This document shows positions 1 to 9,575 of a DNA stretch of 35,634 nucleotides, in pieces. Source of the stretch: Asticcacaulis sp. UBA2476. GTDB lineage: Bacteria; Pseudomonadota; Alphaproteobacteria; Caulobacterales; Caulobacteraceae. The position numbers and the translations under genes were made by a program. The first letter of the stretch is position 1. Every line of letters begins with the position of its first letter. The notes under the pieces are model-generated. The model was not told the DNA's origin. It saw nothing but the letters and a program-made list of their open reading frames with translations, and made no database searches. Location: positions 1 through 35,634 of the forward strand of contig DDPE01000043.1 of NCBI GenBank assembly GCA_002342035.1, in the 5' to 3' direction.

Positions 1-56
1 CGTAAACAGGGGAGGAGAAAAGGCACCGACCTGTCCGTCTGCGCCAGGTTCCGGGT

Positions 57-74
57 GCAGGGCCGCGGCCCTGC
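57..74. repeat. Perfect 18-base GC-rich palindrome
   Basis: The sequence GCAGGGCC-GC-GGCCCTGC is fully self-complementary and could form a strong hairpin. No T-tract follows, so it is at best a possible terminator of whatever lies to the left of the window. Its role is unknown. Confidence 0.5.
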
Positions 75-231
75 CGGCTCAAAACATCGTGAACGGACGG
101 TGTTTTAAGGTCTTAATGCGTTCCTGATGGTTGATTTTTATAATTACCATGGCTTTCTTATGGGAAATAGCACAGGTATTAAACGTACAATTTGTGCCAG
201 CCACCGTTACTAAGTTGTTTGCGGTAAAAGG

Positions 232-247
232 CGGCGTATTTACGCCG
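232..247. repeat. 16-base palindrome in the leader of the GT4 gene
   Basis: CGGCGTA-TT-TACGCCG forms a 7-bp inverted repeat with a 2-base centre in an otherwise AT-rich leader. It could be an operator half-site pair or part of a structured 5' untranslated region together with the hairpin at 277-297. No regulator is suggested by the sequence alone. Confidence 0.4.
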
Positions 248-276
248 GACCCTACTTCAAGATACTGGAATTTTAC

Positions 277-297
277 CTGACAAACCCGGTTTGTCAG
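277..297. promoter_or_regulatory. 9-bp stem hairpin / operator-like inverted repeat
   Basis: CTGACAAAC-CCG-GTTTGTCAG is a perfect 9-bp inverted repeat with a 3-base centre, ending 41 bases before the ATG of the glycosyltransferase gene. It has no U-rich tail, so a plain terminator is unlikely. A repressor operator or a leader RNA hairpin are both possible. Confidence 0.45.
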
Positions 298-338
298 CCG
301 GCGGAGGTGCGCGTTCATTTCATATTTGAGGTCGGATC

Positions 339-2678
339 ATGCTGCAAGAACAGACTGTAGGAGTGGGGTCATCGGATATGACCTTTGAATTAGCTGACGT
401 GGCGGTGGTGGCACCGCAATCCAGCCAACGGGCGCAGTCTGCCCCTAAAATCCGTCGCGCCGCCATTATGGGTAATTTTCCGCCGCGTATGTGCGGGCTG
501 GCGACCTTTACCCGCGATATGTATGCCTGCCTGTCGCGCGCCTTGCCCAAGGCGGGCTGGCGGGTGGTTGCCATGAATGATCCGAACGGCGCCTATGACT
601 ATCCGGATGTGGTCACCGACCAGATTGCTCAGAACGACCCTGATGCCTATCGCCGTCTGGCCGCAAGCCTTAATGCGGACGGTATCGATGTGATGTTCGT
701 GCAGCATGAGTTTGGCATTTTCGGCGGCCCGGCCGGAGAGTATCTGATCGAATGTCTTGAGCGCCTGAATATGCCGGTGGTGACCACCCTGCATACGCTG
801 CTGGAAACGCCCAATGACGACCAAAAGCGCGTCATGGCGGCGCTGATCCGCGTATCATCGACCCTGATCACCATGGCCGAGCGAGGGGCGAAAATCCTGC
901 GCGAGGTCTATAAGGTGCCCGATGCCCAGATCCTTGTGGTCCCGCACGGCGCGCCCTCGCGCCCCCTGGGGGATACTGACCGATTTAAAGAAGTGTTCGG
1001 TGTGGGTGGACAAAAAACCCTGATGACCTTTGGCCTTTTGTCGCCCAACAAAGGCATTGAGACTATCATCAGGGCCTTGCCGGATATTCTCGATAGCACG
1101 CCGGACCTTAGCTACCTGATCGTCGGCGCCACCCATCCGCATCTGGTGGCGTCTCAGGGCGAAGCTTACCGTGAGGGCCTGATGGATATGGCGCGGCAGT
1201 TAGGCGTCGAAGACCACATCGTCTTTGTGAACCGATTTATGGACGATGCCGAACTGATCGATATCCTTCAGGCGACTGATATCTATGTAACGCCGTACCT
1301 GACCGAAACCCAGATCACGTCGGGAACTTTGAGTTACGCGCTGGCGCTGGGCCGCCCGGTGGTGTCGACGCCGTACTGGCATGCCGCAGAGGCGCTGGCG
1401 GACGGGGTCGGGATCATCTGCCCGTTTGAAGATAGCGCGGCCTTTGCGCGCGAAATCTCAAACCTTCTGACCTCGGACGAACATCGCGCCGCCATGTCTC
1501 AGCGCGCCTATGACTATGCCCGCCCGTCGCGCTGGAGTGCGGTTGCGGACTCTTATGTCAACCGCGCCGCCGCCGATATAGATACCGGAAAGATCGCGGC
1601 CGGAAACATCGCGGGGCGGCCAATAAAGCCTGAGCGCCCCCGCGACTACCTGACCCATCCGCCGTCGTGGGAAGCCATTGAGCGCATGAGCGATGACTGC
1701 GGTATTTTTCAGCACGGCAAGTTCCGGCTGGCCGATCGCAACCATGGCTATTGCACCGATGACAACTGCCGCGCTTTGTCACTGATCGCCCTGCAATCGG
1801 GGTGGGTCGAGGAAAGTGCGACCCGTGACCGGCTGGCCTATACCTACGCCGCCTTTGTCAATCACGCCTGGACGGGTGAGCGGTTCCGCAACTTCATGGA
1901 CTATGGCCGCCACTGGCTGGATGACGGCGGATCGGACGATTGTTGTGCGCGCACGCTGGAGTCCCTGATCGACACGGTTCGCTCAAACCTGCCTGATGAT
2001 CTCAGGCTATGGGCCAAGGAACTGGCGCAGCGCGTTATCCCGCAGAGCGAGAACTGGACGTCGCAGCGGTCGCGCGCCATACTGATCCGGGTGCTGTCGC
2101 GGGCACTGGGCCATGTCGGGGATGAGGCTGATATCCGCGCCCGTATCTTTGAGCTGACCCGGTTGTTGCGCAATGGTCTGAGCGACCATAGTGACGGCGG
2201 CCATGCGTGGTTTGAGCCGAGCTTAAGCTATGATAATGCCCGCCTGCCGGAGGGGCTCATTCTGGCCGGAGAAACCTTAAGCGATCAAAGCCTGATTGAT
2301 GACGGGGCGGATACTCTGTCGTGGCTGATGGCGCAGCAGACCTGCAGCAAAGGCGGTCATTTCCGGCCGGTGCCTACCTCGCGCTTTGATCAGGGCGGCC
2401 AGACCGTGGCGCTATTTGATCAGCAGTCGCTGGAGGTGCAGGCGACCCTCAATGCCTGCCTGACAGCGTGGCGAGTGACGCAGGATGCGCGCTGGAAGGA
2501 CGAAGCGTTTCGGGCGTTTGCGTGGTTCCATGGTGAAAACGATCACGGCCTGTCGCTGATTACGGCTGATGGTGGCTGCTTTGACGGCCTGACGCCGGAG
2601 GGATGCAACCAGAATCAGGGCGCGGAATCGCTTTTGGCCTATCACCTGAGCTGGACCGCCATGATGGCCAACCTTTGA
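339..2678 (+). CDS. GT4 glycosyltransferase fused to a C-terminal barrel-like domain
   Basis: This 779-residue protein is predicted to be a cytosolic sugar transferase. The N-terminal part (about 40-420) is a GT-B fold of family GT4. It opens with a glycine-rich acceptor loop (GNFPPRMCGLATFTRD near residue 45). The donor-site half starts near residue 230 (FGLLSPNKGIE), and a late segment (ITSGTLSYALALGRPVVSTP) occupies the place of the usual GT4 EX7E region. The last 340 residues or so (from about 440; motifs FRLADRNHGYCTDDNCRAL and GHAWFEPSLSYDNARLPEG) are helix-rich and resemble an (alpha/alpha) barrel of the kind seen in glycan-active enzymes. That assignment is an inference. The start at 339 has GAGG 7 bases upstream. 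The GH130 gene follows by 23 bases, so the two probably act on the same mannose-type glycan. Donor and acceptor cannot be read from sequence. Confidence 0.8.
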   Translation: MLQEQTVGVGSSDMTFELADVAVVAPQSSQRAQSAPKIRRAAIMGNFPPRMCGLATFTRDMYACLSRALPKAGWRVVAMNDPNGAYDYPDVVTDQIAQNDPDAYRRLAASLNADGIDVMFVQHEFGIFGGPAGEYLIECLERLNMPVVTTLHTLLETPNDDQKRVMAALIRVSSTLITMAERGAKILREVYKVPDAQILVVPHGAPSRPLGDTDRFKEVFGVGGQKTLMTFGLLSPNKGIETIIRALPDILDSTPDLSYLIVGATHPHLVASQGEAYREGLMDMARQLGVEDHIVFVNRFMDDAELIDILQATDIYVTPYLTETQITSGTLSYALALGRPVVSTPYWHAAEALADGVGIICPFEDSAAFAREISNLLTSDEHRAAMSQRAYDYARPSRWSAVADSYVNRAAADIDTGKIAAGNIAGRPIKPERPRDYLTHPPSWEAIERMSDDCGIFQHGKFRLADRNHGYCTDDNCRALSLIALQSGWVEESATRDRLAYTYAAFVNHAWTGERFRNFMDYGRHWLDDGGSDDCCARTLESLIDTVRSNLPDDLRLWAKELAQRVIPQSENWTSQRSRAILIRVLSRALGHVGDEADIRARIFELTRLLRNGLSDHSDGGHAWFEPSLSYDNARLPEGLILAGETLSDQSLIDDGADTLSWLMAQQTCSKGGHFRPVPTSRFDQGGQTVALFDQQSLEVQATLNACLTAWRVTQDARWKDEAFRAFAWFHGENDHGLSLITADGGCFDGLTPEGCNQNQGAESLLAYHLSWTAMMANL

Positions 2679-2701
2679 GCAACGCAGTACGGGGACAACC
2701 A

Positions 2702-4030
2702 ATGACCAATCTTAACCACAGCCCGATCGTGCTGACCGCCAATCCTGAGCGCGTCGTCTTGCGGCCGTTCTCGATCTCGGTGCAGCCGACCGGGTCGGCG
2801 CAGGGCAGCGCATCGCGTGCCCACCGGATCTGCAATCAACTGGTCAGCCTGACGCGGGAACAATGTCAGGCCGAACTGGCCAATGTGAACCGCGACTTTC
2901 AGGGCCGCCACTGGCAAACCCGTGAAATCTTCATCGACCGCTTCAATCAGATTCAGCAACTGATCGGCGGCATGGACAATCTGGATGACGATCACCGGGC
3001 GCTGATCGGGGCCTATTTTTCCCACGAATACAGTTTTGAGGCCGCCGCGGTTATGAACCCGTCGGTCGTGCCGCATCCGGATCAGTCGGGCATGGCGGAA
3101 GGTCATGTGCGCTTTATTATGTCGCTGCGGACGGTGGGCGAAGGGCATATTTCGACCATCTCCTTCCGTGAAGGTGTGCTGAGCGCTGAGGGCAATATTG
3201 AGCTTAAGGACGAAAGCGATTTTGTGGTCGCCGCCTCTCCGGCCAGGGATTTTGGCGCGGACGGGCCGGTGGAGCTGCGTCGTCATGCTGCTTGTAATAT
3301 TTCCTCGACCGTGATTTTCCCGATCACCCGCGCTCAGGCCAACGGGCTTGAGGATCTGCGCATGGTACATTTTCAAGATGAGAACGGCCGCTCGACCTAT
3401 ATCGGCAGCTATACCGCCTATTCCGGGCGTGAGATTGGCTGTGAGCTGTTTGAAACCGATGATTTCATGACCTTCCGCCTGTCACCGTTCCGTGGTGAGG
3501 CCTCCCGCCATAAGGGGCTGGCGCTGTTCCCGCGTAAGATTAATGGCCGTTACGCCGCGATTGGACGACTTGACCATGAAAGCCTGTATTTCCTGGAGAG
3601 CGATGACCTGACGGTCTGGAACTATGGCGACCGTTTCATTGAGCCGGTCTATCCGTGGGAGCTGGTGCAGATGGGCAATTGCGGCTCACCGATCGAGCTG
3701 GACGAAGGCTGGCTGTTGCTGACCCACGGCGTCGGGGCCATGCGGCGCTATTCGCTGGCGGCGGCCCTGCTGGATAAGGAAGACCCGCGCAAGGTCATTG
3801 CGCGCTCAACCGTGCCTTTGTTGTCGCCGGATGAGGAAACCCGCGAAGGCTATGTGCCGAACGTGGTCTATACCTGCGGCGGCATGCGGGCGGGTGAGTG
3901 GATCATGATCCCTTATGGTGTCGCTGATTCTTCGATCCGGTTCGTGACGGCGCGCATCTCAGATATCCTGAATCATCTGGGCGTCGGGGCCGAACAGGCA
4001 AGCCAGCCGATAGTCGAGCCGGTGAAGTAG
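2702..4030 (+). CDS. GH130 family beta-mannoside phosphorylase/hydrolase-like protein
   Basis: The protein of 442 residues belongs to glycoside hydrolase family 130, whose known members phosphorolyse or hydrolyse beta-mannosides. Family landmarks visible are NPSVVPHPDQ (about residue 119), ALFPRKINGRYAAIGR, a GSPIELDEGWLLLTHGVG stretch, and a C-terminal REGYVPNVVYTCG block. The Lys in the FPRKINGRY block and the His of THGV match positions that contact phosphate in family phosphorylases. Phosphorolysis is therefore favoured but not proven. No signal peptide is seen, so it is probably cytoplasmic. An in-frame ATG at 2603 would place 33 extra residues inside the preceding gene. The ATG at 2702, just after that gene's stop, is preferred because family-like sequence follows it. 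The preceding gene is a GT4 transferase fusion, which suggests paired synthesis and turnover of a mannoside. Confidence 0.82.
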   Translation: MTNLNHSPIVLTANPERVVLRPFSISVQPTGSAQGSASRAHRICNQLVSLTREQCQAELANVNRDFQGRHWQTREIFIDRFNQIQQLIGGMDNLDDDHRALIGAYFSHEYSFEAAAVMNPSVVPHPDQSGMAEGHVRFIMSLRTVGEGHISTISFREGVLSAEGNIELKDESDFVVAASPARDFGADGPVELRRHAACNISSTVIFPITRAQANGLEDLRMVHFQDENGRSTYIGSYTAYSGREIGCELFETDDFMTFRLSPFRGEASRHKGLALFPRKINGRYAAIGRLDHESLYFLESDDLTVWNYGDRFIEPVYPWELVQMGNCGSPIELDEGWLLLTHGVGAMRRYSLAAALLDKEDPRKVIARSTVPLLSPDEETREGYVPNVVYTCGGMRAGEWIMIPYGVADSSIRFVTARISDILNHLGVGAEQASQPIVEPVK

Positions 4031-4129
4031 ATGTGAACGGCGCACGGTCTCAGGGGATTGTTTTGTTAAGGAATGTGGATCATCATCCCGCGCCAAACGC
4101 CCTCTGATTTGACTTAAGGCAGACCGATT

Positions 4130-7100
4130 ATGGACGACAATGCCCTCCGCCGCCCCGCAACCACCGGACAGGAAGAGGCCAGGCAGGATGAGGGAAGGGC
4201 AGGACAGGCGCTGATCGCGGCCTTTGCTGCGGCCCTCGGCGTGTCGCCTGAGCAGCTTAACCCGGCGCAAAGTGCCTTTGTCCACCAGATCATCGAAGAC
4301 TACGATCCGGAAGAATTGTCCGATCTCGCCCCCGCCGATCTGGCGCACCATCTGGCCGAATTCTGGGCCATGGGCGATGTCCGCGAAGGCGGCAATCAGG
4401 TGTTGACCCGGCTTACGGCGGCGGGCGGCTATGATATCTTAAGTGTGATTCAGTCGGATGCCCCCTTCATCGTCGAAAGCCTGATGGGCGAACTGATCGA
4501 TCAGGGCGTGTCGATCCGCTCCATGTTCCATCCGGTCGTGGCGGTTGACCGCGACGATACGGGTCGCCGGGTTGAGGGTGGATCTGCTAAAGAATCGATG
4601 ATCATGGTGTTTGTCGAGCGCCAGCCGACGGAGGTTCATGGGCGGATTCTGGAGGGGGTCGATAAGACCCTGAATGATCTGCGGCTGGCGGTGCTGGATT
4701 TCCCGCGTATGCTTAAGCTTCTGGCCCATGAGATCGAGGCGCTGGAGGGCTTAAACGCTAAAATCGACCCGGCCATTCTGGATGAAAACCTGGCCTTCCT
4801 GCGCTGGGTGCAAAACAACCATTTCGTTTTCCTGGGCGCCAAGGGCTATGTCTATCCGCGTGACGCCGATGGCGGATATACGCAGGAGGGGCCGCTAAAC
4901 CTGTTGCAGGAAGGCTTTGGCATATTGCGTGATGCCGACCGTCCGATCCTGCGCCGCTCATCGGAGCCGGCAGTCCTCAGCGCGCAAATCCTCAATCAGC
5001 TTGAAAATTCTGAGCCGGTGACGGTGGCCAAGGCCAATCTCAAATCCCGCGTCCACCGCCGGGTCTACATGGACTATATCGGCATCAAGCGGTATGGCGA
5101 GGATGGCAAGCCGTCCGGTGAGGTGCGCTTTGTCGGCCTGTTCACCTCTGAGGCTTACGATCGCCCAGCATTCGAAGTGCCGCTGATCCGCAAAAAGGCC
5201 GACTATGTCCTGACCCAATCCAAGGTCATTGGCTTCAATAACGGCGGCTATGCCGATAAGCGCCTGAAAAACATTATTGAGACCTATCCGCGCGACGAGC
5301 TGTTCCAAATGGAAGCGGCCGATTTGCTGCGCATTTCGCGCGGTATATTGCACCTGTCGGACCGGCCGCGGGTGCGGATATTTACCCGTCCCGATCCGTT
5401 TGACCGCTTTATCTCCGTGCTGGTCTATATCCCGCGTGAGCTTTATCAGGTCGTCCTGCACCAAAAAATCGGGACGCGTCTGGCTGACGCCTTTATGGGC
5501 CGCGTGTCGGCGGTTTATCCGTATGTCAGTGATTCACTGCTGTCGTGCCTGCACTACATTATCGGGGTGACGCCGGGCGATCATTTCGATCCTTCCGTTT
5601 CGGACCTTGAAACCGATATCGAAAACCTGACGCGGGCGTGGCCGCAAAAGGTCGAGGCTCTGGTTCACGACGGTGATCCCCAAACCATATTGGGGCTGGA
5701 CGCCTTTCCGGGCGATATCCGCTGGCATGCCTGGGCGCGCGCTTTACCGAGCGGCTATCAGGAGCGCTATGACCCCTATGAGGCCGTCCGGGACATCTGG
5801 TATCTGTCGCGGCTGGAAGCCTCATCGCCGCTCAATCTGCGCGCCTATCAGCGGCTGGAGGATTCGGAAACCCAGTTTGCCTTTAAGCTTTATCAGCGCG
5901 CCCGCACGGCCATTGCCCTGTCGGATATTCTGCCGATCCTTGACAATATGGGCCTGAAAACCCTCGAAGAAGACGGCAGTGAAGTCATTGTCGACGGGCC
6001 GGACGGCAAGACCTATTTCTGGGTGCACGAATTCATCGTCCATTCGCCGACAAAGATCACGGATTTCGCTGCCTTCAAGCAGCGCTTTGAGGCGGGCGCA
6101 CTTGCCCTGTGGCAGGGGCTGACCGAAAACGACGGCTTTAACGCCCTGCTGGTGACGGGGGCGGATTGGCGTCAGACCGCCTTGCTGCGGGCCTTGTGCC
6201 TCTACCGTCAGCAGTCGGGCCTAGATCCATCGCCCTCGGTACAGCAGCAGGCGCTGCGCGAAAACCGTGACGTGACCGAAGCCCTGTGGCGCTATTTCGA
6301 GCTGAAGTTTGATCCTGCCGGTGGGGATATTACGGCCCGCACAACCGAGGTTGAAACGGCCAGAACGCGCATCGACACCCTGCTGCAAACCGTATCCAAC
6401 TACGAACAGGACCGGGTCTTACGCAGACTGTCGAGCCTGATCGGGGCGATGGTACGCACCAACTATTATCAACCGGGTGCCGATGGTCAGCCGAAAACCT
6501 ATATCTCGTTCAAGGTCAAAAGCCGTGATCTGATCGACCTGCCCGACCCCAAGCCGTTCCGCGAAATCTTTGTCTGGTCGCCTGATGTCAACGGCGTACA
6601 CTTGCGCTTTGGGCCGGTGGCACGCGGGGGCCTGCGCTGGTCTGACCGCAAGGATGATTTCCGCACCGAGGTCTTAGGCCTCGTCAAGGCGCAGCAGGTC
6701 AAGAACGCCGTCATTGTCCCGGTCGGCTCAAAAGGCGGGTTCTTCCCCAAATCCCTGCCCAAGGGCGGCACCCCCGACGCCATCCGCAATGAGGCCATTC
6801 GCGCCTATAAGACCTTCCTGTCCGGTCTTCTGGACCTGACCGATAATATCGGCCCCAAGGGTGAGATCGTGCACCCGGCCTCGGTCGTTATGTGGGATGA
6901 GCCCGACCCCTATCTGGTGGTCGCCGCCGACAAAGGCACGGCGACGTTCTCGGATATCGCCAATGGCGTCTCGGCCGATTACGGCTTCTGGCTGGGCGAT
7001 GCCTTTGCCTCGGGCGGCAGTGTGGGCTATGACCACAAGGCGATGGGCATTACCGCGCGCGGAGCGTGGGAGGCGGTTAAGCGCCACTTCCGCGAATTAG

Positions 7101-9040
7101 GCAAAGACATTCAGTCTGAACCGTTCACGGTCGTGGGTGTGGGCGACATGTCGGGCGATGTGTTCGGCAATGGCCTGTTGCTTTCGCGCCAGACAAAGCT
7201 GGTCGCGGCCTTCGATCACCGCGATATTTTCATTGATCCCAACCCGGATGCGGCGGTTTCGTTTGCCGAGCGCGAGCGCCTGTTTGCCCTGCCGCGTTCA
7301 AGCTGGCAGGACTATGATAAATCCCTGATCTCAGCGGGCGGCGGCGTGTTTTCTCGCGGCCTGAAATCGATCGATCTGACGCCGGAAATCAAGGCCCTGC
7401 TGGGGATCGAGGCCGATGCGGTCTCGCCGTTCGATCTGATGCAGTCCATCCTTAAGGCCGAGGCGGAACTGCTCTATTTCGGTGGCATCGGCACCTATGT
7501 CAAAGCCCCGGCCCAGAGCCACCTTGAGGTCGGCGACAAGGCCAATGACGCCATTCGTATTGACGCAACCGAAGTGCGCGCCCACGTCATTGGCGAAGGC
7601 GCTAACCTTGGCATGACCCAAGCCGGACGGATCGCGGCGGCGCAAAATGGCGTGCGGCTCAATACCGACGCCATTGATAATTCCGCCGGGGTCGATTGTT
7701 CCGACCACGAGGTCAATATCAAGATCTTGCTGGGGTCACTGGTCACGGGTGGACGGATGACCATGCCGGAACGCGATGCGCTGCTGGCTTCCATGACCGA
7801 TGATGTGGCAAGTCATGTGCTGCAACATAATTACCGTCAGACCTTGGCCCTGACCCTGCAGGAAGCCAGCGCCTTTGCCGATAATGGCGCGGCTCAGATG
7901 TTCCTGTCGGGGCTGGAAAAACGCGGGAAGCTGGATCGCAAGGTTGAGGGGCTGCCGTCAAATGCCGTGCTCGAAGCCCGCAAAAGCCAGAACCAAGGTC
8001 TGTTCCGGCCGGAACTGGCGGTCACCACGGCCTATGCCAAGATCGTACTGTTCGACGATATTGTGGCCTCATCGGCGCCTGATGATGTGGCCTTTGAGCG
8101 GATGCTGATCGATTATTTCCCCGATGCCCTGCATGGCTATGTCACTGAGATCAACGGTCACCGCCTGAAGCGGGAAATCATCAGTACGGTTCTGGCTAAC
8201 GATATCGTCAATATGACGGGTGCCAGCTTCCCGGCCCGGCTGATGAAATCCGCCGGTGTCGATGCGCGCGTGTTGGTGCTGGCGTTTGAGGCGGGGCGGC
8301 GGCTGTTTGGCCTTAATGCCCTGTGGGATCAGGTCTCGGCGCTGGATAATATCGTTCCGGCGTCGGCCCAGACCGCGCTCTATCAGGAAATCGCTTTGTT
8401 CCTGCGCAGGCAAACCTACTGGCTGGCGCGTCGGTTCGGCACGGAAGGCAAGGCGGTTGATGAGCTGGTCTCAAATTATCAGGCCGGTGTCACCGAACTG
8501 CTGGCTCACGGGCCTGATCTGATCAGTCTTTACGATAGCGGCAATGTCGCGCGCCGGCTTGAGCGCCTGACAGCGGCGGGTGCGGACGAAACCCTGGCGG
8601 GCCGCATCGCCTATCTGCGCTCGTTCACCAGTGCTACGGATATTATCGACCTGTCGGTCAGGTACGGTTTTGACCTTAAGGCCGTGGCGCGGCTCTATTA
8701 TCTGGCCGGTGAGCGGTTCGGCTTTGATCGCCTGCGGGCGGGTGCGAATGAGCTGTTCAGCGCTGATCCGTGGGACCGTATGGCTCTGCGCCGGCTGACC
8801 GAAGATCTGCTGGCGGAGCACAAAAGCGTTGTGGCGGCGATTTTGGCCAGCGGATCAGAGCTTACCGATCCGACGGCGCAACTGGCCGACTGGGCCGAGG
8901 CGCACAAAGCGCTTATTGATCCGGCCCGTCAGATGATAGAAGATATCGAGCAATCCACTCAGGGGGCCGCTGCATCCTGGAGTTTTGCGAAACTGACCAT
9001 CGTTAATGCGGTGCTCAGGGAATGGATCAACAGGTTATAG
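4130..9040 (+). CDS. gdhZ: Large (180 kDa class) NAD-dependent glutamate dehydrogenase
   Basis: This cytoplasmic enzyme of 1636 residues oxidises glutamate to 2-oxoglutarate and ammonia with NAD. Its length matches the 180-kDa class, far larger than ordinary glutamate dehydrogenases. The N-terminal half carries ACT-like regulatory segments (for example SDAPFIVESLMGELIDQG near residue 110). The catalytic core begins around residue 830 with ARGGLRWSDRKDDFRTEVLG and the substrate-lysine region VKNAVIVPVGSKGGFFPK. The dinucleotide-binding loop VGVGDMSGDVFGNG is near residue 1000. In Caulobacter the homologue GdhZ also couples glutamate metabolism to division by stimulating FtsZ disassembly; whether that holds here is inference. 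An AAGG element lies 10 bases upstream of the ATG. The UspA-like gene follows after 9 bases, suggesting one operon. Confidence 0.95.
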   Translation: MDDNALRRPATTGQEEARQDEGRAGQALIAAFAAALGVSPEQLNPAQSAFVHQIIEDYDPEELSDLAPADLAHHLAEFWAMGDVREGGNQVLTRLTAAGGYDILSVIQSDAPFIVESLMGELIDQGVSIRSMFHPVVAVDRDDTGRRVEGGSAKESMIMVFVERQPTEVHGRILEGVDKTLNDLRLAVLDFPRMLKLLAHEIEALEGLNAKIDPAILDENLAFLRWVQNNHFVFLGAKGYVYPRDADGGYTQEGPLNLLQEGFGILRDADRPILRRSSEPAVLSAQILNQLENSEPVTVAKANLKSRVHRRVYMDYIGIKRYGEDGKPSGEVRFVGLFTSEAYDRPAFEVPLIRKKADYVLTQSKVIGFNNGGYADKRLKNIIETYPRDELFQMEAADLLRISRGILHLSDRPRVRIFTRPDPFDRFISVLVYIPRELYQVVLHQKIGTRLADAFMGRVSAVYPYVSDSLLSCLHYIIGVTPGDHFDPSVSDLETDIENLTRAWPQKVEALVHDGDPQTILGLDAFPGDIRWHAWARALPSGYQERYDPYEAVRDIWYLSRLEASSPLNLRAYQRLEDSETQFAFKLYQRARTAIALSDILPILDNMGLKTLEEDGSEVIVDGPDGKTYFWVHEFIVHSPTKITDFAAFKQRFEAGALALWQGLTENDGFNALLVTGADWRQTALLRALCLYRQQSGLDPSPSVQQQALRENRDVTEALWRYFELKFDPAGGDITARTTEVETARTRIDTLLQTVSNYEQDRVLRRLSSLIGAMVRTNYYQPGADGQPKTYISFKVKSRDLIDLPDPKPFREIFVWSPDVNGVHLRFGPVARGGLRWSDRKDDFRTEVLGLVKAQQVKNAVIVPVGSKGGFFPKSLPKGGTPDAIRNEAIRAYKTFLSGLLDLTDNIGPKGEIVHPASVVMWDEPDPYLVVAADKGTATFSDIANGVSADYGFWLGDAFASGGSVGYDHKAMGITARGAWEAVKRHFRELGKDIQSEPFTVVGVGDMSGDVFGNGLLLSRQTKLVAAFDHRDIFIDPNPDAAVSFAERERLFALPRSSWQDYDKSLISAGGGVFSRGLKSIDLTPEIKALLGIEADAVSPFDLMQSILKAEAELLYFGGIGTYVKAPAQSHLEVGDKANDAIRIDATEVRAHVIGEGANLGMTQAGRIAAAQNGVRLNTDAIDNSAGVDCSDHEVNIKILLGSLVTGGRMTMPERDALLASMTDDVASHVLQHNYRQTLALTLQEASAFADNGAAQMFLSGLEKRGKLDRKVEGLPSNAVLEARKSQNQGLFRPELAVTTAYAKIVLFDDIVASSAPDDVAFERMLIDYFPDALHGYVTEINGHRLKREIISTVLANDIVNMTGASFPARLMKSAGVDARVLVLAFEAGRRLFGLNALWDQVSALDNIVPASAQTALYQEIALFLRRQTYWLARRFGTEGKAVDELVSNYQAGVTELLAHGPDLISLYDSGNVARRLERLTAAGADETLAGRIAYLRSFTSATDIIDLSVRYGFDLKAVARLYYLAGERFGFDRLRAGANELFSADPWDRMALRRLTEDLLAEHKSVVAAILASGSELTDPTAQLADWAEAHKALIDPARQMIEDIEQSTQGAAASWSFAKLTIVNAVLREWINRL

Positions 9041-9049
9041 GGCCCCTTC

Positions 9050-9517
9050 GTGCGCAAATTTTTGATTATTGCCGACGATTCCCCTGAGTTTCAGGCAGCG
9101 CTCACCTATGCCTGCGGGCGCGCGAAAGCGACGAAAGGGGTGGTGACCTTGCTGCGGGTTCTGCCGGAAACCGACTACACCCAATGGGCCGGGGTGCGCG
9201 ATGAGATCGAGCGTGAGCAACGGGCCGAGGCTGAATCCCTGCTGTCCAAACTGGCCGATATTGCCGCCGTCAAATCGGGCCATCCGGCGGAAATCATTAT
9301 CAAGATCGGGGCCGTGCGTGATGCCATCAAGGCCCTGATCTCTGAGGATCGGGGGTTGAAAATTCTGGTGCTGGCGTCGGCTTCGGGCCGTGATCCGGGG
9401 CCGCTGATTTCCAGCCTTATGCGCGATGGCGTGGCCAGTCTCGGCGGAGGGCGGCCAATCCCCATCACCATCGTGCCGGGCGATCTGGATGAGGCGGCGA
9501 TTCTCCATCTGGTCTGA
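9050..9517 (+). CDS. Universal stress protein (UspA family)
   Basis: This 155-residue protein has a single Usp domain. It begins with the typical beta strand FLIIADDSPEFQAAL and ends with the strand PIPITIVPGD. The middle segment DRGLKILVLASASG corresponds to the family's conserved strand before the nucleotide loop. The classical ATP-binding GxxGxxxx pattern is only loosely visible, so nucleotide binding is uncertain. The start is GTG at 9050, 9 bases after the glutamate dehydrogenase stop, so translation is likely coupled. Usp genes next to nfu are common in alphaproteobacteria. Its partner and exact role cannot be read from the sequence. Confidence 0.85.
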   Translation: MRKFLIIADDSPEFQAALTYACGRAKATKGVVTLLRVLPETDYTQWAGVRDEIEREQRAEAESLLSKLADIAAVKSGHPAEIIIKIGAVRDAIKALISEDRGLKILVLASASGRDPGPLISSLMRDGVASLGGGRPIPITIVPGDLDEAAILHLV

Positions 9518-9575
9518 TGGGGCTTGTTTTTTGGGCGCTTTAGGGCCATCTACCGGTTAATCATAGGAACTGCCC

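Larger units (their letters stand above)
1..338. other. AT-rich leader region without a supported gene
   Basis: No reading frame here looks like a real protein. Bases 1-78 are GC-rich and may be the edge of an upstream transcription unit. From about 100 to 338 the sequence turns AT-rich, as expected of a promoter and 5' leader for the glycosyltransferase gene that begins at 339. Three palindromes are visible (57-74, 232-247, 277-297; listed separately). A TATAAT hexamer occurs at 139-144, but no matching -35 box is convincing. The ribosome binding site GAGG at 328-331 lies 7 bases before the ATG at 339. Confidence 0.6.

Noticed and set aside
79..318. Minus-strand frame of 79 codons in the leader
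   Set aside because: It lies over leader palindromes, has no ribosome binding site and no recognisable sequence.
2642..3376. Minus-strand open frame (244 codons) opposite the GT4/GH130 junction
   Set aside because: It overlaps two well-supported genes and reads as low-complexity basic residues with no motif.
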